Positions 25,332 through 34,644 of a DNA stretch of 64,000 nt are shown here, in pieces (positions within the stretch are counted from its first letter, which is position 1; each line of letters starts with the position of its first letter). Source of the stretch: Desulfopila sp. IMCC35008 (GTDB lineage: Bacteria; Desulfobacterota; Desulfobulbia; Desulfobulbales; Desulfocapsaceae); NCBI RefSeq assembly GCF_010646885.2, contig NZ_CP050700.1:186001-250000 (forward strand), written 5' to 3'. The notes below the pieces were generated by a model. That model saw only the letters and a list, made by a program, of their open reading frames with translations. It did no database searches and was not told where the DNA came from. The translations under genes were made by a program, and so were the position numbers.

Positions 25332-27932
25332 TCATGAGTTATCCAACACTTTTCGAATCAACACTGCAATATCCTTCTTCGAGAGTGGCTTCAATGCAAA
25401 TTCTTTAATGCCCATAGACTTAGCTTTTTCCTCTGAGATTGTTGTAGAGTAGCCAGTACAAAGGATGATAGGAATATCAGGCCTGATATGTATCATTCTC
25501 CTGGCAATATCAGCACCAGTCATACCCGGCATTGTCTGGTCTGTAATAACAAGATCAAACAGCTCAGGCTGGTTCCGAAAGGTTTCAAGAGCTTCAATGC
25601 TATTGTTTCTAACCGTAACATGGTAACCAAGTCTTTCAAGCATGCTCTTGCCCATTTCGGCCAGTATCTCCTCATCGTCTATGAAAAGGATCCGCTCCCT
25701 GCCCACTGGAGTCGGTTTAGCGTCTTCGATTTCAGGTAGCAGTTCTTTCTCAATAACAGGTATAAACACATGGAAAGCAGTACCTTCTCCCGGTTCACTG
25801 TAAAGCGATATAAATCCTCCATAGCTTTTTACTATGCCATGAACAATTGCAAGTCCCATTCCAGTACCCTTCCCAGGCTCTTTGGTTGTAAAATAGGGAT
25901 CAAAAATGTTTTTCTTGATTTCTGGTGGGATTCCCGAGCCGGAGTCACTGATTGATAGCTGAACAAAAGTACCAGCTTCGACATCTGGTTCATGAACAAG
26001 ATCTTCAATACTGAGAGTTACTTCTTTTAATGAAATGCCGAGTTTGCCTCCTGTCTCTTCAATGGCATGGAATGCATTGGTGCATAGATTCATTAGTATT
26101 TGATGGATCTGGGTCGGGTCTGCTAAGATCAGGCCTGTTGCTGGAGGAATATCTTGATTAATCTCAATCGTGGTTGGCAGTGAAGGGCGTAGCATTTTAA
26201 TAGCATCTTTCACGACACTTACAGGTTGCAGGGTGATTCTCTCCATTTCATTTTGACGACTAAAAGAAAGTATTTGCTGCACGAGATCTTTTGCTCTGTT
26301 GCCTGCCTCCAATACTTTATCTAAATCTTTGGCTACAGTTGATTCAGGTTGGCTGTCATCCTTTGCCATTTCAGCATAACCGAGAATCGCCGCTAAAATA
26401 TTGTTAAAATCATGAGCTATGCCACCTGCAAGGGTACCGATCGCTTCCATTTTTTGTGCTTGCTGGAGACGCCTTTCCAGTTGTATCTTTTCTTTTTCAA
26501 TCTGCTTTCGTTCTGTGATGTCACTGAATATCACTCCTATACCATCACCAACTTTAAAAGCTTTTAACTCAATATATTTATCACCAGTCAGAGGATGCTG
26601 TGTTAAATCTGTAACGTGATAAGGCTCACCAGTTTCCATTACCTTCTTATAGGAGTCATATTGAGACGTTTCTTGAATATTTGGAATTACTTCGATCAGA
26701 TTCTTACCAATAACATTTTTCCTTTTAAGCCCAGTTATTTCAAAAGCTGCTTTATTCATCTCAAGGTGATAGAAATCCGAATCAAATAAGATAAATCCAT
26801 CAGTCGCCGAGTCCATAAATGTAGCCAGTCTTTCCTTAGTCTCACGTAGTACTTCTTCCACCTGTTTACGCTCCGTAACATCCCTTGTGACCCCTCCGAC
26901 GCCGAGGATATGACCATCATTGTCTTTAAAAAAGTGTGCATTTGTTGATGCCCACCAAACAGATCCATTTTTTCGTTTTATTTGAGTTTCATACTCAGTG
27001 ACAAAGCCATCTTTTTGCAATATTGCTAAAACAATCTTTCTCTCTTCAGGGTTTACATAAAGCTCCTCCATTTTCATTCCAATTAATTCTTCTACTGTGT
27101 AACCGGAAATCCTTTGGACTGATGGAGAAATAAAGACAATCCTGCCTTCAGTATCTGTTCTATAATGTAAATCAGGGGAGCTATCGATTAGGTCCCTATA
27201 TTTCTCCTCACTTTTTATTAATTCTCCGTCGGCTACTTTTAGTTTTTGGTGAGCTGCTTCAATCATTTGTTTCCCCGTAATTGCTCGATTCAGTAACCAG
27301 CTTAAAAAACCACCAATGGCTAGAATGACCGGCAACAGAACTGAGGCAAAAAGGAGGTGAAAAACAAGAGCATCAATGTTGGTTTTTATTTTTTGAATTG
27401 ACTCTTTGTCGTAAGTATTTTTGAGGCTTTCAAGGGTTACTATGGCACTTAGAAACCTCGGATTTTCCAAGTCCAAAAGATTGTTCAATTCAACGGTATC
27501 AAGATGCTGGTTTTCAGGTGCGCTAAGGATTTGGTATGTTTGTTGAAGCAAGGCAACGAACTCATCCAAAGTTTTTATAGCATAAACTGACTCAATTTTT
27601 TCGAACTGTATTCTCAGTGGGACATATGCTTTCTGGATTTCTTCAATATTTTCCCTAAGGATGAAGAGTTGTTGAGACTTTCTATTTATCAGGTATTCCT
27701 TAACATTATGAATGAACCCACCAAGACCCAAAGCCCGTTGGAATTCTCTGAAATTTTGTTCAAGCTCTCGGTTTTTCTGAAAAAGAGACACTTCCGATGA
27801 ACGTAAATCTTGTAAGTCATTTACAATGCGTAATCCATAGAAAAACGTTGCCAAGGTTAGGGCCAGCGACACTGCAACGATGACATAGGATAAATATCGC
27901 TTTAAAGAGAACATATGCATCCTAAAATCCAC
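25332..27932 (-). CDS. Membrane hybrid sensor histidine kinase (PAS-PAS-HisKA-HATPase-REC)
   Basis: 866 residues. One membrane helix near 13-37 and another near 191-216 enclose a periplasmic helical sensor domain. Cytoplasmic order: PAS with PAC (YRDLIDSSPDLHYRTD..., near 245-365), a second PAS (GFILFDSDFYHLEMN), HisKA with the phospho-histidine in GGIAHDFNNILAAILGY (near 505), HATPase with N-box LMNLCTNAFHAIEE and G-box GKGTGMGLAIVHGIV, and a C-terminal receiver with phospho-aspartate in LVITDQTMPGMTG (near 800). All catalytic parts are intact. It lies 7 bases downstream of a periplasmic binding-protein gene, so the pair is probably one sensory unit. Confidence 0.93.
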   Translation of the reverse strand: MDFRMHMFSLKRYLSYVIVAVSLALTLATFFYGLRIVNDLQDLRSSEVSLFQKNRELEQNFREFQRALGLGGFIHNVKEYLINRKSQQLFILRENIEEIQKAYVPLRIQFEKIESVYAIKTLDEFVALLQQTYQILSAPENQHLDTVELNNLLDLENPRFLSAIVTLESLKNTYDKESIQKIKTNIDALVFHLLFASVLLPVILAIGGFLSWLLNRAITGKQMIEAAHQKLKVADGELIKSEEKYRDLIDSSPDLHYRTDTEGRIVFISPSVQRISGYTVEELIGMKMEELYVNPEERKIVLAILQKDGFVTEYETQIKRKNGSVWWASTNAHFFKDNDGHILGVGGVTRDVTERKQVEEVLRETKERLATFMDSATDGFILFDSDFYHLEMNKAAFEITGLKRKNVIGKNLIEVIPNIQETSQYDSYKKVMETGEPYHVTDLTQHPLTGDKYIELKAFKVGDGIGVIFSDITERKQIEKEKIQLERRLQQAQKMEAIGTLAGGIAHDFNNILAAILGYAEMAKDDSQPESTVAKDLDKVLEAGNRAKDLVQQILSFSRQNEMERITLQPVSVVKDAIKMLRPSLPTTIEINQDIPPATGLILADPTQIHQILMNLCTNAFHAIEETGGKLGISLKEVTLSIEDLVHEPDVEAGTFVQLSISDSGSGIPPEIKKNIFDPYFTTKEPGKGTGMGLAIVHGIVKSYGGFISLYSEPGEGTAFHVFIPVIEKELLPEIEDAKPTPVGRERILFIDDEEILAEMGKSMLERLGYHVTVRNNSIEALETFRNQPELFDLVITDQTMPGMTGADIARRMIHIRPDIPIILCTGYSTTISEEKAKSMGIKEFALKPLSKKDIAVLIRKVLDNS

Positions 27933-27939
27933 TCATTCG

Positions 27940-28953
27940 TCACCAAATGATATTTTTACCGGCAATTAATAATAGATGGGAAGGCACAGTTACCCCGAGT
28001 TGCTCAGCTGTATTCATATTGAGGTAAAGATTGAAGTTTTCCGGTGTAGAGATCAACAGCGTACCAACATCAACCCCTTTGAAAATTTGCTCTGCCATTT
28101 TGACAACCTCCAGAGCAGCACCCTGAGTATCGTAAAGAACAGTCATCAGAGCACCCAACTCTACTGAATTTGCAGTATGTCCATGAATGAGAGGAATCCC
28201 GGAGTCAAGGGATGATTTCGTAAACCAGTCTATTTCTGACAAAGGGTCAGCAACTTGCCATAAGAAATCAACCTTGCCCTTTATAGATTCAAGTGCGTTT
28301 ACAAAATTCTTGCGCATCGCCGGATTACCATTAGGCACTCCTTCATAAGGGATCTGATGTACAACAAACTTAAATTTTCCTGACAGGGCAGCGATTTTTT
28401 CCAGTTTTGCAATATCACCTATCCCAGATGGATAATCCGTGCAGACAACTCCAAACCTTACGATTGGCCCTTTAGGAGAGTGAGCGAGTAGGCGCATCAC
28501 CATTTCAAGCTTTGTCTCTCGCCGCTGAGTAAACACAACCCCGCTGACATTCGTTCCACTAGCCACATCTAAGCTTTGAACAATACCTGCACCAACTGGA
28601 TCAGCGACGACACAAAACAGGATTGGAATATTGGTTCCAGCCAAAGTTTCCACAGCAGCTTGAGTTGCTAAGGTCGCCAGAGTGATGACCAGTTGAGGAC
28701 GCTGCTTAGCAACTGATGTGCTTAGAAGAGTTGCGGCTAGCTCCTTGCTACCCTCTGCCTCCAGTATTTCCAGGTCGAAGTTTTCACCAGCCACATATCC
28801 ATGCTGCTTAAAGGTGTCTACAATTGCTCGAGAATGTTCAACCACAACGGGGACTGGCATGGTATTAATGAGAATAACCTTACGTTTATCAGCCAAGGCT
28901 ATGGTTGCGGCAAGTGAGTAAAAAAATAAAAAAGAAAATAACAGATATTTCAT
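27940..28953 (-). CDS. ABC-type substrate-binding protein (DUF534/ABC_sub_bind family)
   Basis: 337 residues with an N-terminal signal peptide (LLFSFLFFYSLAATIALA, cut before DKRK). The mature domain is a type I periplasmic binding fold of the family often next to tryptophan/tyrosine-type transporters: VILINTMPVPVVVEHSRA, LVITLATLATQAAVETLA, ILFCVVADPVGAGIVQSLD. There is no permease or ATPase here. It is followed after 7 bases by a membrane histidine kinase on the same strand, so it more likely presents a ligand to the kinase's periplasmic domain than feeds a transporter (inference). Confidence 0.85.
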   Translation of the reverse strand: MKYLLFSFLFFYSLAATIALADKRKVILINTMPVPVVVEHSRAIVDTFKQHGYVAGENFDLEILEAEGSKELAATLLSTSVAKQRPQLVITLATLATQAAVETLAGTNIPILFCVVADPVGAGIVQSLDVASGTNVSGVVFTQRRETKLEMVMRLLAHSPKGPIVRFGVVCTDYPSGIGDIAKLEKIAALSGKFKFVVHQIPYEGVPNGNPAMRKNFVNALESIKGKVDFLWQVADPLSEIDWFTKSSLDSGIPLIHGHTANSVELGALMTVLYDTQGAALEVVKMAEQIFKGVDVGTLLISTPENFNLYLNMNTAEQLGVTVPSHLLLIAGKNIIW

Positions 28954-29824
28954 ATTTATATCTCTTCAGAGATTAGCAAATCTCAAACAGGTATCAAATC
29001 TTGGAATTTTCATAGTGTATTCATTATATCTTAAATAACGTTTAATAGTGTCCTAAATCTGCAAAAATGTGTTGAGAGATTTTTACGACAATAAAGATCT
29101 CTCAATAACCACCAATGGTGGGCGCATCTCTGATAAAATCCCTACTACGCCTAGTACTGTTTATCAAAGGAAAGATTGTCCAACGGGAATTGTTTATTGA
29201 ATCGTATCAATGACATTGAGCTGCTTTGCAGAATCCATGCGACAAAAAATCGTTGCGGAGTCACGTCGTCAGGACCCGAGCGTTATTTTTTCATGATTTG
29301 AAAAAGAAGATACAAGCAGAGTATACGTAAGGTCAGCAACTTATCCTTGAATTTAATATTGCCGATACGAAGATAATCAATCTTGCATTTTGCTACAACG
29401 ATAGGTGTTTCCTGAAGGTTGCGCGGAACCTATCCATCGCACTTGAAGAGACTTGAGCTGGCAATGTCAACCATTTAAGAATATGTGAAATTTTATATAG
29501 TTCCTGTTTATCTTCGATTTGAGGGGCAGGACGCTCTGCTGGTGGTTTTTTGTAAATAAACAGGAATAACCTCAAGTTGAAGGGAAAATACAGAATTGTT
29601 ACCTTCGGCTTGGCAATGTTAACCTCGCAGATCAGTTGCCGAAATTATCTGATCTTTGGTAATGTTAAGTCAGCAGTCGCTCTATTTCTAGACGAATTCA
29701 GACATATAGGCAGCGACAAAAAATAACGTTGCATTTGGTTATAGTTCATTAATGGAAAGCCCGATAAAATAGATAGTTAGAAACTCAAATTTGATAAACA
29801 CAATTATTAAAAAGGAGAAGAACG
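28954..29824. other. Gene-free accessory stretch with short dispersed repeats
   Basis: About 870 bases, AT-rich, with no supportable gene. A 60-codon minus-strand frame (29575 to 29393) matches nothing I know. The stretch holds related short motifs of the type TTGGCAATGTTAA: 29352-29373 (complementary orientation, AATATTGCCGATACGAAG), 29459-29473, 29611-29626 and 29656-29669. Similar sequence occurs at 23251, 23275 and 24021. An AAGGAGAAG ribosome-binding site for the next gene lies at its right end. Confidence 0.5.
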
Positions 29825-31324
29825 ATGAAAAGAAGCATAGCACTATTTTTTATGGTGATAGTCGCGTCATTTGCTTCAGTACAACCGGCGCTTGCACAGA
29901 AAAACCAACAGTTCATGACAAAGGAGAAGGGCCAAGCGACCTTTGATGCGGTCGTCGCCGAAGCTGCTGAACTGATCAAGGAACTGCGCATCCCGGGGCT
30001 TGCTGTCGGTGTCACCCATGGACCCAACGCCTACAGCGCCGGCCTCGGTGTCACCAAGGTAGGCACCGACGAGGCCGTTACCCCTGATACGCAATTTCAA
30101 ATTGGCTCTGTGACAAAAACCTTCCTTTCGACGGTGGCCATGCAGCAGTCCGAACAGGGCATTCTGGATTTGAACGCGCGTGTCGTCGACCTCCTGCCGT
30201 GGTTCAGGGTCGCGGATCCCGAGGCGACTTCGAAAGCGCGGGTCGTCGACCTGTTCCACCATCGCGCTGGCTGGTATGGCGACCATGGGTTCTTGCCCGT
30301 TCCTCCGGGTGGATCGATATCCGAGAAGGTCATGCTCCAGGGGGCTTACATCCAGCAGATCTATCCGTTCGATCAAACCTGGATGTACAACAACACCAGT
30401 ATCACCTTCGCTACCCATGTGGTGTCGCATGTCGGCGGAAAGCCGATCGAGACCCTGATCGAAGAGAACCTGTTCGCCCCGCTCGGCATGGATGCGTCAT
30501 CCTTTAATTACGACGCCACCCCTCCGGCTGAAAATTACGCATGGGGTCATCCGCCGATCTACGGGGAAGGCAAGATCAGTGATCTCAAGCCGTACTACAT
30601 TCCGTTGATTAGGGAGTCCGCAGCCTCCGGCGCAATCCGGTCTACGGTTACCGACATGCTGAAATACGCCCGCTTTCAGCTGGACGGCAAGGACGCCTCC
30701 GGGAACCAGCTGCTGTCGGAAGAAGCACTGGACTATGCCCACGCTCCGGCAGTCGAGGCTGAGACCGGCGACTTTACCGGACTGACATGGTTCGTCCACG
30801 ACTACGACGGGGTCATTAGCCCCAGCCACGGCGGGAATTGGCCCGGCACTCGTTCTTTTCTGCAGCTGATCCCGGATCACGACTTTGCCGTGGTGGTTTT
30901 GGTCCACAGCGATCGCGGAGCTGAGGCCTACAAGAAAGTTGCGAACGCAATGGTCAAAGCCTTCACGAAAATCGAGGCCAACTCTCCGGTCGCAGCGGGC
31001 GTTGATCCGTCTGTGCTCGACCCCTTCGTCGGCGTCTTCAAGGGTAATTCCCAAAACATCGAGATCCGGAAAGAGGGCGACAAATATGTGTTTGTCCAGT
31101 TTTCCGCATTGACCAAGGGAGCGGATCCCGCACCTGCGAATTTGGAGAACACAGCCGAGGGCTGGTTTATCATCACCGAAGGGCCGAATAAGGGAGCTCT
31201 TGGCGAATTGCTCAAAGATCCGTCTGGCGCACTCAACTACGTGCGTTTCAACCACCGGATCTTTATTCGCGGCGACGGGGCGGTCGACGAGTTCGACCTC
31301 TCCGGATCGGTATTCGACAAATAA
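29825..31324 (+). CDS. Secreted serine hydrolase, class C beta-lactamase family
   Basis: 499 residues with a signal peptide (IALFFMVIVASFASVQPALA). Penicillin-binding/beta-lactamase fold: S-x-x-K in FQIGSVTKTFLS (near residue 98), Y-x-N region in WMYNNTSITFATHV (near 190) and an H-G-G triad-like motif in SPSHGGNWPGTRSF (near 340). A C-terminal lipocalin-like domain follows (about 400-499). Such proteins include esterases, D-aminopeptidases and true AmpC enzymes; the KTG box replaced by HGG favours an esterase or peptidase. The coding sequence is clearly richer in G and C, especially at third positions, than its AT-rich flanks, suggesting recent transfer. Confidence 0.88.
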   Translation: MKRSIALFFMVIVASFASVQPALAQKNQQFMTKEKGQATFDAVVAEAAELIKELRIPGLAVGVTHGPNAYSAGLGVTKVGTDEAVTPDTQFQIGSVTKTFLSTVAMQQSEQGILDLNARVVDLLPWFRVADPEATSKARVVDLFHHRAGWYGDHGFLPVPPGGSISEKVMLQGAYIQQIYPFDQTWMYNNTSITFATHVVSHVGGKPIETLIEENLFAPLGMDASSFNYDATPPAENYAWGHPPIYGEGKISDLKPYYIPLIRESAASGAIRSTVTDMLKYARFQLDGKDASGNQLLSEEALDYAHAPAVEAETGDFTGLTWFVHDYDGVISPSHGGNWPGTRSFLQLIPDHDFAVVVLVHSDRGAEAYKKVANAMVKAFTKIEANSPVAAGVDPSVLDPFVGVFKGNSQNIEIRKEGDKYVFVQFSALTKGADPAPANLENTAEGWFIITEGPNKGALGELLKDPSGALNYVRFNHRIFIRGDGAVDEFDLSGSVFDK

Positions 31325-31382
31325 CCGGGTAGGCAGAGGATATATCAATTCACGCCTGCAACAGTCGCCGACGCAGGTGCTC

Positions 31383-31610
31383 ATGAGCAATGTGAATATC
31401 TTTGACGGAAAAACCAAAACACTCCATAAGGACATGGAGTGTTTTGGTGGAAGGATAAACAAATCACCGAAGATAAGAAAGCTCCGGAAGGAGCAGAGGT
31501 TATTGAAGGCAATGGAAAAACCTTAATGCCAGGGCTGATCGACACAAACCAGCATCTCAACCAAGGCGGTCTGTCATTAGCCGACCAGTTCACCAATCTT
31601 TATTACAACG
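31383..31610 (+). pseudogene. Amidohydrolase remnant (N-terminus)
   Basis: ATG at 31383 begins NVNIFDGKTKTL, the usual start of imidazolonepropionase-like amidohydrolases. A shift of frame near the hairpin at 31414-31447 is followed by KAPEGAEVIEGNGKTLMPGL and IDTNQHLNQGG, the conserved first metal-site strand (normally GLIDxHxH; here the first H is N). Nothing beyond about 31610 continues the enzyme; a normal one is over 400 residues. It is a decayed fragment directly after the serine hydrolase, possibly a former operon partner. Confidence 0.7.
31414..31447. repeat. Perfect 14-bp inverted repeat hairpin
   Basis: CCAAAACACTCCAT and ATGGAGTGTTTTGG separated by AAGGAC. It lies inside the amidohydrolase remnant, at the exact place where its frame is lost. 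With its A and T tracts it could act as a bidirectional terminator. Confidence 0.75.
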
Positions 31611-31639
31611 GGAACGCAAGGAAATTAAAAAAAGGAACG

Positions 31640-32107
31640 ATGGAAAAGGGTGTAAAAAATTCCGCAGGCATGAATAAGCATACCGGTATAGCCATAGCGT
31701 TAACTGCCATATTGACAATTTTACTTATTTTTATCGTCCAACATCCTCATCAAACAATCTTATATATCCCTCTTGGGATTGTTTTATTGGGAGTTTTTAT
31801 ATTCCTCTTGATTGCAATTCCAAAGGAACAACGCATTGAAATTAATAAACTTGGAATTCAATTTTTATCTTTAGCTCCAAAGGGACAATGCAAGACAATA
31901 TTTTGGAAAGAAATTAAAGATGTCATTGTTCGAAGCAACTCAAATGGAGATGAAATTGTTGTCCAAATCTATAAATATGGATCGACTGGTATCAAACCTG
32001 AAGAGTATTTTGAAAAGTATATTGATGCAGGAAAATACGGGTATAAAACTAACGAATTGTATGAGGTAATAGAAAAACAACTACGTGCTTTTCGAAATCA
32101 ATCTTGA
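31640..32107 (+). CDS. Small membrane protein, unknown function
   Basis: 155 residues. The ATG at 31640 is chosen because AAAGGA lies directly upstream; the longer open frame in front is the amidohydrolase remnant. Two hydrophobic helices (IAIALTAILTILLIFIVQH near residues 15-33 and LYIPLGIVLLGVFIFLLIAI near 38-57) are followed by a soluble beta-rich part (RIEINKLGIQFLSLAPKG, TIFWKEIKDVIV) of the kind seen in bacterial PH-like membrane proteins. Codon use is AT-rich, unlike the GC-rich hydrolase upstream. A good terminator follows. No function can be assigned. Confidence 0.72.
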   Translation: MEKGVKNSAGMNKHTGIAIALTAILTILLIFIVQHPHQTILYIPLGIVLLGVFIFLLIAIPKEQRIEINKLGIQFLSLAPKGQCKTIFWKEIKDVIVRSNSNGDEIVVQIYKYGSTGIKPEEYFEKYIDAGKYGYKTNELYEVIEKQLRAFRNQS

Positions 32108-32171
32108 CCGATAACACGGCATAATCGAGCGTGACACGGTATAGCCCAAAGTGATTAAAATAAGATGTATC

Positions 32172-32203
32172 AGGCCGGTAAAGACCACTTTTCCGGCCTT
32201 TTT
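32172..32203 (+). terminator. Rho-independent terminator
   Basis: Stem AGGCCGGTAAAG / CTTTTCCGGCCT with one mismatch and a 4-base loop, followed by five T (32199-32203). It ends the unit containing the small membrane protein. Confidence 0.88.
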
Positions 32204-33079
32204 CATGTCCTTTTTAAGAATCAAAACTTATATGATTTGATTCATTTTCGGTATTACATGTCGTGTCCAGCGGTTACGACCCCCCTTCAAGATGTCAAAT
32301 GGCAGCTCGATTTTAGCTTGTTTTTGTTAGGCATCGTGAAAGATAGTGCGGTGCTATCTTGCATCCAACCTCGCGGCCACACTTTTTGCATATGATTATA
32401 AGAGGAAGTTATATGTGTGTTATCCGGTTAACTCGATACTCTGTAATATTTTCAGGATATAAAGCAGAAAACGAGATAACTACTTGATTTTACATGAGCA
32501 GAATTTCCAACGTTTTGGAGCTATAAGGAAACCAGATAATAACTTGCAAACCTGTGTGAGGTGACATCAGGCATGCCGTTCAGGGCGCCACTCAACGAAT
32601 CGAGACGGTTACAGGCGTGTATTCAGGGCATACCGGACGAATAGGGTTAACAATCGCCTTGCACCTGAAGAGTGCCCGAGTGGCGATGTTACGGAAATTG
32701 CCCGTCGTCACTGTCTTGTGGTGATGTCGGCGTGGTTGCTCTCGCATAAGGGCGGGTTCGCGCTGCTGAAGCAGGGCGTTAACGCGGGTGATACGCGTTA
32801 ACAAGACCTGTTGTTACCGGAGATGATGATTTTGATCGGGCGTCATGTCTATAGAGTTTTTCAAGAATAAATTTGCACACTTCGACTCCGTTCAGTGTGA
32901 CGGTCATATTGAGCGGAGTCGAATAGTCAAAAATATGGCAATAATTCTGTCCAGGTACTTATATGGTATTATCTTATAACAGTACAACGAATCGATGAAC
33001 ATGATTAGGAGAAAAGAGCCTCTGTAATGGTCTCTGTTGTCTTCATGGCATGTCATCGTCGAACAGGAGGAAGAATGCC
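32204..33079. other. Gene-free stretch, mixed composition
   Basis: About 875 bases with no supportable gene. A GC-richer patch (about 32570-32830) interrupts AT-rich sequence and may be a remnant of something larger, but no frame in it resembles a protein I know. It contains the REP-like repeat at 32881-32923 and, at its right end, GGAGGAAG, the ribosome-binding site of the next gene. Confidence 0.45.
32881..32923. repeat. REP-like inverted repeat
   Basis: TTCGACTCCGTTCA and TGAGCGGAGTCGAA, 14-base arms with one mismatch, 15 bases apart. This TTCGACTCCGCTCA type of palindrome is a common dispersed intergenic repeat in many bacteria. Confidence 0.75.
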
Positions 33080-33883
33080 ATGATGCGAAAGAAACTGATG
33101 ATCACGAGTCTGATGATGGTGTGCTGTCTGAGTTGGCATCAGGCGTATGCCGAAACGCTCCACATGCTCAGTCCCTATTATTGCCCACTGGTGTGTGATC
33201 CGGAGCAGGCAGATGGTAGAGAAGGTTTTGTCGTGGATATCCTTACGCGGATTTTTGAACCAGCAGGCTATGCATTTGAGATTAAGTTTGTGCCCTATGC
33301 CAGACTCGTCGCTTTGGTGAATGATGGTGAGTATCAAGATGGTGTTCTTCTTGGGGGATCCCCTCATATGTCGGACTTAATCCTTCCGAAGCGAACCATC
33401 GCCCCCCAAAGAGGTGTCTTTTTGGTGAGAGCCGGAAATTCGTGGAGGTATCAGGGATTGGAATCACTGAAACCCATCCGCCTCGGCTTTGTACTGGGCT
33501 ATTCAACGATGAATGAAGACATTGATGCCTATCTTGCAACGGCTGAAGATCCTGCTGTCCAGTTTATCACTGGAGAAAATTCCTTCAAACGCAATCTGCT
33601 CAAGTTGCTGGCTGATCGGATAAATGTCCTCCTTGAGGCGAATTTTACGGCGTTCTATCAGTTGAATAGCATGAGAGAGACTGAGCAGGTCGAGATTGCG
33701 GGACACACCTCACCAGTGTTTCATAACACTCCGGGGTTTTCTCCAAAACATCCCCAGGCTCAGGAGTTTGCCAGAATGGTGGAGGTAGGGCTTGTCACAT
33801 TACGAAAAAACGGGGAACTGGCGCAGATATTGAGCTCCTATGGGATACAACTCTGGTCAGAGGAGATCGAACTGAGGGAATAG
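33080..33883 (+). CDS. Periplasmic solute-binding protein, SBP_bac_3 family
   Basis: 267 residues from the ATG at 33080, which has GGAGGAAG upstream; the frame continues back to 33050 without support. A signal peptide (LMITSLMMVCCLSWHQAYA) is cut before ETLHML. The mature part has the amino-acid/polar-compound binding fold: GREGFVVDILTRIFEPAGYAFEI, PYARLVALVNDGEYQDGVLLG, and IRLGFVLGYSTMNEDIDAYL. There is no transporter partner. Such orphan proteins can be sensors or extracellular ligands carriers; the ligand is unknown. Confidence 0.83.
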   Translation: MMRKKLMITSLMMVCCLSWHQAYAETLHMLSPYYCPLVCDPEQADGREGFVVDILTRIFEPAGYAFEIKFVPYARLVALVNDGEYQDGVLLGGSPHMSDLILPKRTIAPQRGVFLVRAGNSWRYQGLESLKPIRLGFVLGYSTMNEDIDAYLATAEDPAVQFITGENSFKRNLLKLLADRINVLLEANFTAFYQLNSMRETEQVEIAGHTSPVFHNTPGFSPKHPQAQEFARMVEVGLVTLRKNGELAQILSSYGIQLWSEEIELRE

Positions 33884-34250
33884 ACCATCCTGATTATGCC
33901 TTTCAGTCCCTCCCCCTGTGGGGCAAAGAAGCCTGGAAACGAGACTGAGAAGCTTGAGACGGTACATCGACGAATCGACGTGACAATACCCATTCTGGTT
34001 TGGGTGATATGCTATGAATCAAGGGGTGAACAGGTAAGAGGATCGAGACAACAGGACGATCGGGCGTTAACAATGCTGCTGCAACCGACATTTGCCCGCG
34101 TGCCGTTGTTGAGTTGGTTGCGAATTCAAGGTTTTGTGCTGTCGGTCAAGTTGGTTGCCCGCTGTGAAGGGCGGGCAAAGGCGGCTGAGCAGCGGCGTCA
34201 GCAGTCAAAGATCAACAATAAATATTAAATCAATCAGCATAAGGATACCT
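33884..34250. other. Gene-free stretch
   Basis: About 370 bases. A plus-strand frame (33896-34228) is open but has unusual composition and no recognisable protein, so I see nothing functional until the AAGGA ribosome-binding site at 34240 of the broken gene that follows. Confidence 0.4.
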
Positions 34251-34580
34251 ATGGATATAGGATTGATTCTTTAAGAAAAAATCACCGAAAAGGTAATCGA
34301 TTCAGTAGTTGGTGTATACACCATTGGAAAAAAAGATCGTGATAAAATTCCAGACATTTCAAGAGACAACATATCTAAGGGTTTAACATTACAAACTAAA
34401 AAGGCACAAAATTTCTGCCAGACAATATCATTGTTTAAAAGTGCTGAAATCAAAGATATAGATAGTGCCACCGTCGAACTTCTTATAGAGAATCAATGTA
34501 GGCACTTTTATAATGACTCAAATGATACAAAATTAGTTTCCGAATCAGACATTTTATATGATAAATTCAATCATTATTAA
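34251..34580 (+). pseudogene. Small gene of unknown function with an in-frame TAA at codon 8
   Basis: An ATG at 34251 with AAGGA ideally spaced upstream is followed by seven codons, then TAA (34272-34274), then 101 further open codons to a stop at 34578. The downstream frame looks coding: KITEKVIDSVVGVYTIGKK, then hydrophilic sequence ending DILYDKFNHY. A CAA-to-TAA change (Gln) would explain it. Alternatively a downstream non-ATG start is used. The protein is not recognised; composition is AT-rich. Confidence 0.55.
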
Positions 34581-34644
34581 ATCATCAACACAGTAATGTG
34601 TTTTGAGTACGTTTAGCTCAAGAATCGCATTCTAAATCATAGCA

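Noticed and set aside
29393..29575. Minus-strand 60-codon gene
   Set aside because: No ribosome-binding site or known domain; lies among repeat remnants.
32592..32804. Transposase fragment in the GC-richer patch
   Set aside because: Composition hints at foreign DNA, but no frame shows transposase motifs.
33896..34228. Plus-strand 110-codon gene
   Set aside because: Composition and lack of any protein-like pattern suggest a chance open frame.
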